DNA from: CAXBID01 sp963815305
GTDB taxonomy: Bacteria > Bacteroidota > Bacteroidia > Flavobacteriales > Flavobacteriaceae
Length of the DNA stretch: 64,000 nucleotides
NCBI GenBank assembly: GCA_963815305.1
Contig: CAWFFW010000001.1
Coordinates: 1,612,001-1,676,000, forward strand
Direction: 5' to 3'
Below, in pieces: positions 43,999-52,764 of this stretch. A model generated the notes under the pieces. The model ran no database searches. It saw only the letters and a list, made by a program, of their open reading frames with translations, and was not told the origin of the DNA. Both the position numbers and the translations under genes were made by a program. Positions within the stretch are counted from its first letter, which is position 1; each line of letters opens with the position of its first letter.

Positions 43999-44445
43999 AT
44001 GTTACACCATATTAACTATTTACTTTTTAGATGTCGCTTTATTCAATCATCAGAAAAAATAATTTTTTTCTGGATGCAAAATCTACATGTTGAAAAGTTA
44101 GAATATGCTTTAGAACATGGCAACTACAAAACCAGAAAATTAGCTGCCGAAGCTTTAGAGCATGTTGGAAAACCGTCATCTATTCCTGCGCTTTTAAAAG
44201 CTATGAATGATTAAATACAAGTTATATCAATAGCAGCCTTAAATGCTTTAGAAAGATTAGGAACTGAGGATAGTTTAATTCAAACCGTGATTAAAAAGCG
44301 TTTTCATTGGGCAAGAGATATTCGTGCTAAAAAGGTTAAATACGACGCTAATAAAGGTAAAAAATATAAAATTTACCATTGGGAACGTGCTAGTAAAAAA
44401 TCGTTTGACCGTGTAAAGGAACAACTTAAAAGATCGATACGTTGA
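43999..44445 (+). pseudogene. HEAT-repeat protein fragment with an in-frame stop
   Basis: From ATG 43999 (or the more natural ATG 44074, MQNLHVEKLEYALEHGNY) a HEAT-like helical pair is read (TRKLAAEALEHVGKPSSIPA), ending at TAA 44212-44214. The same frame then continues with ISIAALNALERLGTEDSLIQ and a basic end to TGA 44443-44445. The reading continuing across the stop indicates a nonsense mutation in a short HEAT protein or in the remnant of a longer one. Function unknown. Confidence 0.65.
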
Positions 44446-44545
44446 AAATTGATACCGTTTTCATTCTGAGCACGTTAAAGTGAATATTATAACTAAGGAA
44501 TAAGTATTTTTCTTTTCGTCTTCAGTTGCTTTTGGGATCTTAATA

Positions 44546-44606
44546 CTCCTCGTCTTAAGGGTCAAGCTGAGCTTAATTTCAAAACTTAGAAATTGAAGAC
44601 GAGGAG
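44546..44606. repeat. Perfect 11-bp inverted repeat
   Basis: CTCCTCGTCTT (44546-44556) and AAGACGAGGAG (44596-44606) enclose 39 nt. No T run follows. It lies in the non-coding gap between the HEAT remnant and the SulP gene, next to repeat copy c. It may be a small mobile or structural repeat. Confidence 0.6.
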
Positions 44607-44648
44607 GTTATACATTTAAACGCTAAATTTTTTTTGAAGTTCTGGATT

Positions 44649-44747
44649 GCATTAGGGATTGAGGTATTGTTGAAGCTCTTTTTGTGTTGTTGCACCTATG
44701 CGACACAAAAAAGCGACTACCGAAAGCCCGACCCTTGGGTACCGCCC
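44649..44747 (+). repeat. Structured intergenic repeat, copy c (diverged)
   Basis: Left end GCATTAGGGATTGAGG and right end GCGACTACCGAAAGCCCGAC then CCTTGGGTACCGCCC match the family ends, but the middle has been replaced by a hairpin CTTTTTGTG/CACAAAAAAG around a 17-nt loop. It ends 9 bp before the SulP stop. It is the shortest and most diverged of the four copies. Confidence 0.6.
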
Positions 44748-44755
44748 AAAATGGT

Positions 44756-46372
44756 TTATTTAAACTTATATTCTGAAAGACCTTTGGTAAATGCCTCGGG
44801 ATTTTCGGCTAAGTGATAACGTGGATCGTCTATATCTTCAACAATAACTTCTCTAAATTTTGGACTCGCCTTGTAGAGTAAAATTTTACAATCTTCACTT
44901 AAATGTTTAAGCTTTATTGTTTTGCCTTCAGTTTCATACCTATTAACTAAATTAAAAATAGCTTCTAAAGCGGAATGATCGCTGATACGAGATTCTACAA
45001 AATCAATCTCAACGTTTTCGGGATCGTTTTTTACATCAAATTTGTCGTTGAAGGCCAGTATAGAACCGAAGAATAATGGTCCCCAAATTTCATAAACTTT
45101 AGTACCATCGTCGCGCATACGCTTGCGTGCACGAATACGTTTTGCATTTTCCCAAGAAAATACCAGGGCACTAATAATAACGCCTGCAATAACAGCAATG
45201 GCTAAATCGAAAACCACGGTTAAAGCAGACACGCTGATTAATACAATAACGTCACTTAACGGAATTTTATTTAAAATACGAAAACTACTCCAGGCAAACG
45301 TACCAATAACAACCATAAACATAACCCCTACTAATGCTGCGATAGGCACTTGCTCGATTAATCCTGATGCAAATAAAATAAATATGAGTAATAAAACGGC
45401 TGCAACAATACCCGAAAGTCTGCCTCTACCACCACCTTTAATATTAATAATCGATTGTCCAATCATAGCACAGCCTCCCATACCACCAAACAAGCCCGTA
45501 ACTATATTAGCACCACCCTGTGCTAAACATTCCCGGTTTGTGTCACCTCTAGTTTCGGTTAATTCATCAACCAAATTAAGTGTCATTAACGATTCAATTA
45601 ATCCGATAGCTGCAAGTATTAAAGCATAAGGCCCAATGAATTTAAGGGTTTGCCAATTTAGCGGTACTTTGCTGAATATGTCTGTTTGAAATTGTGGTAA
45701 ACCACCCTTTAATCCTTCGCCTCCACCATCACGAATAAAACTACCCACGGTGGCTACATCTAAATTTCCGAAAATAACAATAGCAGAAACTATTAAAATG
45801 GCGACTAAAGCTTCGGGAAGTTTTTTGGTTAGCTTAGGTAGACCAAACATAATCCCCATAGTTAATGCTACTAAACCAAGCATGATCCAAAGTTGAGTAC
45901 CAGTAAAATAATTACCCGATGCATCTTTAAACATCCCCAATTGTGATAAAAAAATAACAATAGCTAGTCCATTTACAAAACCCATCATTACGGGGTGCGG
46001 AATCAATCTTACAAACTTACCTAATTTAAAAACACCTGCAAGTATTTGTATAATTCCCATTAAAATAACGGTTGCAAACAAGTAGTAAAGCCCTAGTTGC
46101 TCACTTTCGGCACCAAAAGCATTGCCTTCTGCCACTAAACTTACCATTACAACAGCTAAAGCACCTGTGGCACCACTAATCATCCCAGGACGACCTCCAA
46201 AAATTGAGGTAATTAACCCAATCATGAACGCCGCATATAAACCAACTAAAGGATCTACACCTGCTACAAAAGCAAATGCAACAGCCTCAGGAACAAGTGC
46301 TAAAGCCACTGTGATTCCGCTTAATATATCATCTTTAGCATTGGCTGCTCGCTTTCTTATAAACTCAGTCAT
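44756..46372 (-). CDS. SulP-family anion transporter with STAS domain
   Basis: 538 residues. About 12-14 membrane segments (residues about 15-410), including the SulP signature region LALVPEAVAFAFVAGVDPLVG then LYAAFMIGLITSIFG, followed by a cytoplasmic STAS domain (about 430-520, SRISDHSALEAIFNLVNRYE). SulP proteins carry sulfate, bicarbonate or related anions; BicA-like bicarbonate/sodium symport is one option, but no carbonic-anhydrase gene is adjacent. Upstream lies a full TTG-19-TAAATTTG promoter. No frameshift is seen. Confidence 0.92.
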   Translation of the reverse strand: MTEFIRKRAANAKDDILSGITVALALVPEAVAFAFVAGVDPLVGLYAAFMIGLITSIFGGRPGMISGATGALAVVMVSLVAEGNAFGAESEQLGLYYLFATVILMGIIQILAGVFKLGKFVRLIPHPVMMGFVNGLAIVIFLSQLGMFKDASGNYFTGTQLWIMLGLVALTMGIMFGLPKLTKKLPEALVAILIVSAIVIFGNLDVATVGSFIRDGGGEGLKGGLPQFQTDIFSKVPLNWQTLKFIGPYALILAAIGLIESLMTLNLVDELTETRGDTNRECLAQGGANIVTGLFGGMGGCAMIGQSIINIKGGGRGRLSGIVAAVLLLIFILFASGLIEQVPIAALVGVMFMVVIGTFAWSSFRILNKIPLSDVIVLISVSALTVVFDLAIAVIAGVIISALVFSWENAKRIRARKRMRDDGTKVYEIWGPLFFGSILAFNDKFDVKNDPENVEIDFVESRISDHSALEAIFNLVNRYETEGKTIKLKHLSEDCKILLYKASPKFREVIVEDIDDPRYHLAENPEAFTKGLSEYKFK

Positions 46373-46391
46373 GATTGTTTTTTACAAGCAG

Positions 46392-46421
46392 CAAATTTAC
46401 GTTTTAAATAGTCACATACAA
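46392..46421 (-). promoter_or_regulatory. Promoter of the SulP gene
   Basis: Minus strand TTG (46421-46419), 19 nt, TAAATTTG (46399-46392): exact -33/-7 consensus and spacing. Transcription starts near 46385, about 13 nt before the ATG at 46372. Confidence 0.75.
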
Positions 46422-46574
46422 GCAGATATCGCTATTTAAGACTTTTGTTTAACTAAAACGTTTGAGAATAATACCCATTAAAAGCTTCATTTAATTCACA
46501 AATCATCTGATATTTCAATATGAATAATATAATCATTTACTAAGAAATTGTAGATTTATAAAAATTATGTTTTG

Positions 46575-46983
46575 ATGAAAAAAAATCTTGCTTTTGTGCC
46601 TTTTTATAGTGGCCTGTAATTTATTAAACGAAAAACCAGATTATAATTTTGAAACGCATTTTGAAAAATCGAATGGTTTAGAAACGGCTACTTATCAACA
46701 AACCATAAACTTTAGAACCTCAAGCACCAGATTCATTTTTTAATTGGAATTTTTTCGATACTATTTTACAACAAAAAGAAGGTTTTTCTCCTTATGTTTG
46801 GGAAGGTATATCTTTAGAGCTATTAAATAATGATCCGAATCTTAAAGTATAATTTGAACGCCTTAAAAAAAGACGTGACCGAATTTAATAACGATGGCTT
46901 TGCTCAATTGGATTGGATTTACAAACATAGTGAGCATTACGAGAAAGCACATTTGCAATATCTGGTTTATAGGATACTTTGAA
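46575..46983 (+). pseudogene. Remnant of an M14-family carboxypeptidase gene
   Basis: Only the two ends of the gene survive. After ATG 46575 a frameshifted signal-peptide region leads to IVACNLLNEKPDYNFETHFE then KSNGLETATYQQTINF, which I recognise as the beginning of flavobacterial M14 peptidases. Directly after it the C-terminal part appears in another frame (PQAPDSFFNWNFFDTILQQK, GFSPYVWEGISLELLNN), then a stop and FERLKKD, QLDWIYKHSEHYEKAHLQY in a further frame. The catalytic middle, several hundred residues, is deleted. Non-functional. Confidence 0.7.
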
Positions 46984-47035
46984 CAAACAAAAACTACATG
47001 AGTAAATTTATTTTGAAATTACATGTGTAATAAAT

Positions 47036-47617
47036 TCAAACCAACAATTTAATATTAGAATAAGAGTTTTCAAGCGCCTCTAGTATCTGCTTGCTATTTA
47101 ACCACGCTACTTTTGTTATACCCTCATTTTCTTGAGCATATAAATTACCATTAAAATTAGTTTTCATTTCAAACCAATAGGTGATTTTTATTTTATAACG
47201 TCCGTTTCGTTTAAATATGTGATACGTAGTTTCAAGGGGTTTTGTAATTTGTAATCCTGCAACTCCTGTTTCTTCGGCAACTTCTCTTAAAGCAGTTTCT
47301 TCAATAGTCTCTTTACCTTCAACTTTTCCTTTTGGTAAGTCCCATTTATCATTTCTGTATATAAATAAAATGTCTCCATTATCATTATATACTTTTCCTC
47401 CGCCAGCAATAACATTAGGTAGTTTTTTTAGAAACTTATTTAAGAGTTTCTCCTTATTTCTATGTATTAAACGCGCCTCACTTAATGATGATGTATTAAG
47501 TTTTTTAATAACTTTTTTAATTTTTACTGTTTTAAGCAAATAATTTTTAAAGTTAGTTTCTTTCTCTACTTTGGTAGTTAAAATTATTGGTTTATCACCA
47601 ACAAAAACTTTATACAT
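47036..47617 (-). CDS. Nudix hydrolase
   Basis: 193 residues with a complete Nudix box, GKVEGKETIEETALREVAEE then TGV (about residues 97-119), preceded by WDLPKGK. An N-terminal extension of about 70 residues (basic, KKVIKKLNTSSLSEARLIHR) precedes the domain. Nudix enzymes hydrolyse nucleoside diphosphates linked to another moiety; the substrate is not predictable. It is divergent from pyrE, a pairing I recall from Flavobacteriaceae. Confidence 0.9.
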   Translation of the reverse strand: MYKVFVGDKPIILTTKVEKETNFKNYLLKTVKIKKVIKKLNTSSLSEARLIHRNKEKLLNKFLKKLPNVIAGGGKVYNDNGDILFIYRNDKWDLPKGKVEGKETIEETALREVAEETGVAGLQITKPLETTYHIFKRNGRYKIKITYWFEMKTNFNGNLYAQENEGITKVAWLNSKQILEALENSYSNIKLLV

Positions 47618-47748
47618 GTCGATATTAATTAATATTTAATTTTGGTAAAAATATCATTTTTAGTTATAAACTATGCATTGTTAAAAAAAATATTTTTATT
47701 AATAATTAAGCGTAACTTAAATTTAAATTTATGTGTAATTTTACAGAC

Positions 47749-48393
47749 ATGATCTTCAATAAAGAAACAGCCAAAAAAACAGCCGAAGTTTTATTGCAAA
47801 TAAATGCCATAAAACTAAGTCCGAATGAACCTTTTACCTGGGCATCAGGTTGGAAATCTCCTATTTATTGCGATAATCGTATTATACTTTCTTTTCCTAC
47901 AATTCGTAATTATGTTCGCGAAACCATGGCAAAGCATATTGAAAAACAATATGGCAAACCCGATGTTATAGCTGGTGTTGCCACTGGTGCTATTGGTATT
48001 GGAATGCTTGTGGCTGAATATTTAGGGGTGCCATTTATATACGTTAGACCCGATGCTAAAGGGCATGGGCGAAAAAATCAAATTGAAGGTTTTATTGAAA
48101 GCAGCCAAAACGTAGTGGTTGTTGAAGATTTAATTAGTACCGGGAAGAGTAGTTTAAACGCTGTTAAAACTTTAAAAGAAGCTAATATAACAGTAAAAGG
48201 TATGGTTGCTATTTTTACTTATGGGTTTGATGTAGCTAGTGAAAATTTTAAAAAGGAAAACATTATTTTACATACTTTAAGTAACTATGAAAACTTATTA
48301 GAACAAGCCTTAGAGGCCAAATATATTTCTGAAAAAGAATTAAAAACTTTATCTGAATGGAATTCCAATCCCAGTGAATGGAACGCTAATTGA
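47749..48393 (+). CDS. pyrE: Orotate phosphoribosyltransferase
   Basis: Adds the phosphoribosyl group of PRPP to orotate, giving OMP, in pyrimidine synthesis. 214 residues from the ATG at 47749 (MIFNKETAKKTAEVLLQ); the ATG at 47731 would add six residues not usual in the family. Motifs: FTWASGWKSPIYCDNR, FIYVRPDAKGHGRKNQIEG and the PRPP loop NVVVVEDLISTGKSSLNAV. The gene at 48474 probably shares its transcript. Confidence 0.96.
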   Translation: MIFNKETAKKTAEVLLQINAIKLSPNEPFTWASGWKSPIYCDNRIILSFPTIRNYVRETMAKHIEKQYGKPDVIAGVATGAIGIGMLVAEYLGVPFIYVRPDAKGHGRKNQIEGFIESSQNVVVVEDLISTGKSSLNAVKTLKEANITVKGMVAIFTYGFDVASENFKKENIILHTLSNYENLLEQALEAKYISEKELKTLSEWNSNPSEWNAN

Positions 48394-48473
48394 TAGGTAA
48401 AAATATAGTTTCGTTGTAAAGTCGTTAAGACATAAACGATTAAACAACTTAATAACAAACAAATAAAAATATT

Positions 48474-48869
48474 ATGAATTTAGAATCCCCAAAAATTAGT
48501 ATTGAAAAATCTCCAGAAGATGTTTTTAACTTTTTATCTGATATTAAGAATTTCGAATATTTAATGCCCGAAAATATAAGTAAATTTGAAGTTTTAAGTG
48601 AAGATACCTTTTTATTTGCCCTGAAGGGTATGCCAGAAATAATATTAAAAAAGAAAGAAGTAATACCGCCCAATAAAATAATTTTAGGAGCTGCTGGAGG
48701 AAAAATTGATTTTTCACTGATTGGAAATATTATTAAAATTAATGAAAAAACTAGCGAAGTGCAGTTAGAATTTACCGGCGATTTTAATCCTATGATGGCA
48801 ATGATGATAAAAAGCCCAATTAAAAAATTTATCGAAACTTTAGTTACAAGTATTCCAAAAGCTATTTAA
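48474..48869 (+). CDS. SRPBCC (START-like) domain protein
   Basis: 131 residues with the helix-grip pattern of the SRPBCC/polyketide cyclase superfamily: ISIEKSPEDVFNFLSDIKNF at the start, a strand-rich middle (FALKGMPEIILKKKEVIPPN) and a long C-terminal helix (MIKSPIKKFIETLVTSIPKA). Such proteins bind hydrophobic ligands. It follows pyrE by 80 bp, as it often does in relatives, but has no known link to pyrimidines. Its stop overlaps the convergent birA stop by 4 bp. Confidence 0.8.
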   Translation: MNLESPKISIEKSPEDVFNFLSDIKNFEYLMPENISKFEVLSEDTFLFALKGMPEIILKKKEVIPPNKIILGAAGGKIDFSLIGNIIKINEKTSEVQLEFTGDFNPMMAMMIKSPIKKFIETLVTSIPKAI

Positions 48870-49594
48870 TACATTAAAGTAATTTCTTTAAGATCATATT
48901 TTTTTATAATTTCATCCTCTAAAATAACTTGTAGCTTACCATATTTTGTAATCCCTTTTATAAAACCAGAAAACAAAACGCCTTCAGCATCTTTAAATGT
49001 TGAGGGTTTATTTTTTCTAAACAAATTATCTTCATATTCATTTTTAACAATATCATATTTTCCATCTTGCAAAAGTTTAGAATATTCTTTTGTATACCTC
49101 ATTATAAGTTGTAAAATTTCGTCTAAATTATAATGAACTCCTGTAATTTTTTTTAAGGACGACACTTTAGGAAGATTTATAAACAGGGTTTGATTCACAT
49201 TAATCCCAATTCCAATAATGGTAGAACTTAACTTGTTTTTTATGACATTTTCAATCAAAATACCACAAATCTTTTTATCTGCTGACAAAATGTCGTTTGG
49301 CCATTTAATCTTTAAATCTGGTATATTTAAAGTTTTAAAAGTTTTAAAAATAGCCAGAGAAATGGCCATGCTTATATAAAAAGGAAATTCAATATCGTGT
49401 ACACTTAAATCTTTAAACACACTAAAGGTAAGGTTCTTTCCTTTTTCAGAATTCCAAACGGTGCCCATTTGCCCTCTACCCTGAGTTTGCTCTTTTGCCA
49501 AAACGATAGTATAATCAGCTACTTCTTCTACATTAATTAATCTACGTAAATAGTTATTTGTTGAATCGATGGCATCAAGTTTGATTATAGGCAT
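48866..49594 (-). CDS. birA: Biotin--[acetyl-CoA-carboxylase] ligase
   Basis: Attaches biotin to the carboxyl carrier protein. 242 residues from ATG 49594 (MPIIKLDAIDSTNNYLRRL); the in-frame TTG at 49600 only adds two residues. Motifs: AKEQTQGRGQMGTVWNSEKG (biotinyl-AMP loop), IKWPNDILSADKKICGILIE and IGIGINVNQ. No N-terminal helix-turn-helix is present, so this is a monofunctional ligase without repressor activity, as usual in Bacteroidota. Divergent from rsfS. Confidence 0.95.
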   Translation of the reverse strand: MPIIKLDAIDSTNNYLRRLINVEEVADYTIVLAKEQTQGRGQMGTVWNSEKGKNLTFSVFKDLSVHDIEFPFYISMAISLAIFKTFKTLNIPDLKIKWPNDILSADKKICGILIENVIKNKLSSTIIGIGINVNQTLFINLPKVSSLKKITGVHYNLDEILQLIMRYTKEYSKLLQDGKYDIVKNEYEDNLFRKNKPSTFKDAEGVLFSGFIKGITKYGKLQVILEDEIIKKYDLKEITLMY

Positions 49595-49660
49595 ATACAA
49601 GTTAAATTAATACTTTAAAATCTTATGATTATTTTGAAGTATAAAGAACTAAAAAAATAA

Positions 49661-49668
49661 TAACTTTG
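49661..49668 (+). promoter_or_regulatory. -7 box of the rsfS-ftsH operon
   Basis: TAACTTTG matches TAnnTTTG, with start of transcription near 49675, about 13 nt before the rsfS ATG. A TTG lies 24 nt upstream, longer than the usual 19. Confidence 0.55.
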
Positions 49669-49687
49669 CACAAATTAAATAAAATTA

Positions 49688-50059
49688 ATGGCGAAACAAA
49701 AAATAAGCGCAGACCAACTAATATCTGTAATAATAAGTGGGATTGAAGATGTTAAAGGTAAAGAAATTAATATTTTAGACTTAAGAGAGATTGAAAACAC
49801 GGTTTGTGATTATTTTATAGTTTGTGAAGGAACTTCAAATACACAAGTTAACGCTATAGTTAATTCAATACAGAAAAAAGTTAGCAAAGAGCTTAAAGAT
49901 AATCCTTGGCACACAGAAGGTTTAGACAATGCTGAATGGGTATTAATAGACTACGTGAATGTTGTTGTGCATGTTTTTCAAAAGCATATCAGAGAATATT
50001 ATGATATTGAAAGCCTTTGGGGTGATGCAAAAACAACAATTATAGAAACGAGTTACTAA
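49688..50059 (+). CDS. rsfS: Ribosome silencing factor RsfS
   Basis: 123-residue protein of the Iojap/RsfS family that binds uL14 and prevents subunit joining when nutrients are low. Motifs: INILDLREIENTVCDYFIVC, WHTEGLDNAEWVLIDYVNVV and VHVFQKHIREYYDIESLWGD. Complete length. Nine bp upstream of ftsH, so one transcript. Confidence 0.95.
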   Translation: MAKQKISADQLISVIISGIEDVKGKEINILDLREIENTVCDYFIVCEGTSNTQVNAIVNSIQKKVSKELKDNPWHTEGLDNAEWVLIDYVNVVVHVFQKHIREYYDIESLWGDAKTTIIETSY

Positions 50060-50068
50060 AATAAAAAA

Positions 50069-52036
50069 ATGGCAAACGAGAAAAAGAAAATAAAGGATAA
50101 GAAGCCTAAGTTTAGTCCGTATTGGATTTATGGTGTTTTAATAGCTCTATTTTTAGGGTTTCAATTATTTAGCAATAGTGGGTATCAAGATGGAACAATG
50201 ATAACGCCATCAGACTTTTTTAAATATTTAGAATCTGGAGAGGTTGATCGTGTAGATATAGTAAAAAACACTAGAGTAGCAAAAGTGTACTTAACTAAAG
50301 AAGCTGAAAACCAAGAGATTCATAAAAAATCAAAACCACAAACATTCATCCCTTCGGCTACGGCACTTCCTAACTATAAATTTGAATTTGGAGATTTACA
50401 AAACTTTGAGAATCAATTAAATGAAATTACTGCAGATTTAGATCAAAAACCCATAGTAAAATTTGATACGGAAACCAATGATTGGGGCAATCTATTAATG
50501 GGTATTTTACCCTTTATTTTACTTATTGGTGTTTGGATATTTATTATGCGCAGAATGTCTGGAGGTGCTGGCGGAGGTGCTGGCGGACAAATTTTTAACA
50601 TAGGAAAATCTAAAGCCAAATTATTTGATCAAAATACTGAGGTAAAAACAACCTTTAAAGATGTTGCAGGTTTAGAAGGTGCAAAAGAAGAAGTACAGGA
50701 AATAGTAGATTTTTTAAAATTTCCTGAAAAATATACAACACTTGGTGGTAAAATACCTAAAGGAGCTTTACTTGTCGGCCCCCCTGGAACGGGTAAAACA
50801 TTGTTAGCAAGAGCCGTTGCAGGTGAAGCTAAAGTGCCTTTCTTTTCATTATCGGGTTCAGATTTTGTTGAAATGTTTGTAGGTGTAGGTGCATCTAGAG
50901 TTAGAGATTTATTTAAGCAAGCCAAAGAAAAATCACCTTCTATCATTTTTATTGATGAAATTGATGCTATTGGTCGTGCTAGAGGTAAAAATGCGATGTC
51001 TGGTAGTAATGATGAACGTGAAAATACGTTAAATCAGCTTTTAACGGAAATGGATGGTTTTGGCACAAATGCTAACGTTATAGTGATTGCAGCTACTAAC
51101 AGAGCAGATATTTTAGATAAAGCTTTAATGCGTGCAGGTCGTTTTGACAGACAAATTTTTGTTGACTTACCCGATGTTCGTGAACGTAAAGAAATTTTTG
51201 AAGTGCATTTACGCCCTTTAAAAAAAGCAAAAGATTTAGATTTAGAATTTCTTTCTAAACAAACCCCAGGTTTTTCTGGTGCTGATATTGCCAACGTTTG
51301 TAACGAAGCAGCCTTAATTGCTGCCAGAAATGGAAAGAAAGCAGTTGATAAACAAGATTTTCTTGATGCTGTAGATAGAATTATTGGCGGTTTAGAAAAG
51401 AAAAATAAAATTGTTACACCAAGCGAAAAACGAGCAGTTGCTTTTCATGAAGCAGGCCATGCGGTTACAAGTTGGATGCTAGAACATGCAGCTCCATTAG
51501 TTAAAGTTACTATTGTACCAAGAGGACGATCTTTAGGAGCTGCCTGGTATTTACCAGAGGAGCGTTTAATTGTTCGACCTGAACAAATGCTTGACGAAAT
51601 GTGTGCCGCTCTTGGAGGACGTGCTGCTGAAAAAGTTATATTTAATCAAATATCTACGGGTGCTTTAAGTGATTTAGAAAAAGTTACTAAACAAGCCAGG
51701 GCCATGGTTACTATTTATGGTTTAAGTGATAAAATTGGAAATTTAACGTATTATGATTCTTCTGGACAAAGTGAATATGGCTTTACAAAACCATATAGTG
51801 AACAGACTGCTGAATTAATTGACAAAGAAATATCGGATATCATTGAAAAGCAATATCAGCGTGCTATTAAGTTGCTTGAGCAAAATAAAGATAAACTGAC
51901 ACAATTGGCTGAAGTACTTCTTGAAAAAGAAGTTATATTTAAAGATAATTTAGAAAAGATATTTGGAAAACGCGCTTTTGAAAAGGAAGAGCAAGAATTA
52001 CCAAAAGTAAAGGAAGAAGAATCTCCAAAAGAATAA
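50069..52036 (+). CDS. ftsH: ATP-dependent zinc metalloprotease FtsH
   Basis: 655-residue membrane-bound AAA+ protease that degrades damaged membrane proteins and short-lived regulators. Two membrane helices (about 17-35 and 140-158) frame a periplasmic segment, followed by a Gly-rich linker (MSGGAGGGAGGQI), the AAA domain with Walker A GPPGTGKT (237-244), Walker B IIFIDEID, the second region of homology (ATNRADILDKALMRAGRFDR), and the M41 zinc site HEAGH (460-464). The tail is acidic. Terminated by a strong hairpin at 52068. Confidence 0.97.
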   Translation: MANEKKKIKDKKPKFSPYWIYGVLIALFLGFQLFSNSGYQDGTMITPSDFFKYLESGEVDRVDIVKNTRVAKVYLTKEAENQEIHKKSKPQTFIPSATALPNYKFEFGDLQNFENQLNEITADLDQKPIVKFDTETNDWGNLLMGILPFILLIGVWIFIMRRMSGGAGGGAGGQIFNIGKSKAKLFDQNTEVKTTFKDVAGLEGAKEEVQEIVDFLKFPEKYTTLGGKIPKGALLVGPPGTGKTLLARAVAGEAKVPFFSLSGSDFVEMFVGVGASRVRDLFKQAKEKSPSIIFIDEIDAIGRARGKNAMSGSNDERENTLNQLLTEMDGFGTNANVIVIAATNRADILDKALMRAGRFDRQIFVDLPDVRERKEIFEVHLRPLKKAKDLDLEFLSKQTPGFSGADIANVCNEAALIAARNGKKAVDKQDFLDAVDRIIGGLEKKNKIVTPSEKRAVAFHEAGHAVTSWMLEHAAPLVKVTIVPRGRSLGAAWYLPEERLIVRPEQMLDEMCAALGGRAAEKVIFNQISTGALSDLEKVTKQARAMVTIYGLSDKIGNLTYYDSSGQSEYGFTKPYSEQTAELIDKEISDIIEKQYQRAIKLLEQNKDKLTQLAEVLLEKEVIFKDNLEKIFGKRAFEKEEQELPKVKEEESPKE

Positions 52037-52067
52037 ATTTTATTCGATATATTGTTAAGCTTTTAGT

Positions 52068-52108
52068 AAAAATCTTAAATTAATCGTACGGTTAATTTAA
52101 GATTTTTT
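52068..52108 (+). terminator. Strong terminator after ftsH
   Basis: AAAAATCTTAAATTAA (52068-52083) pairs with TTAATTTAAGATTTTT (52092-52107), a 16-bp stem with a self-complementary loop region, then a T run. The LUD-cdsA operon begins only 47 bp later. Confidence 0.9.
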
Positions 52109-52154
52109 ATATTTGATCATTACCAAAAGAATTCAGTTAATAGCAGCTAACTTA

Positions 52155-52763
52155 ATGAGTCTTTTTAGAAAAATTTTTGGTTCCAAATCTGAACATACGA
52201 GTGACGAACTTAAGTCCAGCGATAGAGGCAAGTACATGCCAGAAATAAAATTACCAATAGATGAAAAATTTACTATAAATTTTAAAGCTAATGGTGGTAA
52301 GTTTCTGTATTGTGAAAATTTAGATGAAATATTTGAAAATTTAAATCTTATATCAAAAGAAAATAACTGGGAAGACAAAAAAGCATTGATATTAAATAAA
52401 CATCTTGAAGATAGGTTTAAAAATGCTAAACTTAAAACAACCTCAAAGATAAGTGATTCCACTTATTTTCTTACAACTTGTGAAAATTTAATTGCAAACG
52501 ATGGATCATTGCTTATTTCTTCAAAACAAATCTTCGAAAAAAAACTTCCAGAATTACCAATAAACTTCGTGGTTTTTGCTACAACAAGTCAAATTGTTGA
52601 AAATATTGGTGAGGGTTTAAGAGGAATTAAATCTAAAAATAGAGAAAAAATTCCAACAAATATCACCACCATAAAACATTTTAAATCTAACGATGATAAA
52701 GATTTTTTAAGCTACGGCAGCAGCGCTAAAAATTTATACCTACTTCTTCTAGAAGATCTATAA
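52155..52763 (+). CDS. LUD-domain protein (LutC/YkgG-like)
   Basis: 202 residues from ATG 52155 (MSLFRKIFGSKSEHTSDELK). The C-terminal half matches the LUD domain (ENLIANDGSLLISSKQIFEK, LPINFVVFATTSQIVENIGE, YGSSAKNLYLLLLEDL), related to LutC, a partner in lactate use, although no lutA/lutB gene is near. In Flavobacteriaceae a LUD gene commonly stands between ftsH and cdsA, as here. The next gene begins one base after the stop. Role unknown. Confidence 0.8.
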   Translation: MSLFRKIFGSKSEHTSDELKSSDRGKYMPEIKLPIDEKFTINFKANGGKFLYCENLDEIFENLNLISKENNWEDKKALILNKHLEDRFKNAKLKTTSKISDSTYFLTTCENLIANDGSLLISSKQIFEKKLPELPINFVVFATTSQIVENIGEGLRGIKSKNREKIPTNITTIKHFKSNDDKDFLSYGSSAKNLYLLLLEDL

Positions 52764-52764
52764 T

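Noticed and set aside
45123..45629. 168-codon open frame opposite the SulP gene
   Set aside because: It is a shadow of the hydrophobic helices on the other strand, with no start signal and no recognisable domain.
52133..52462. Minus-strand open frame opposite the LUD gene
   Set aside because: The plus strand carries an intact LUD protein inside a tight operon; the minus frame has no homology that I recognise.
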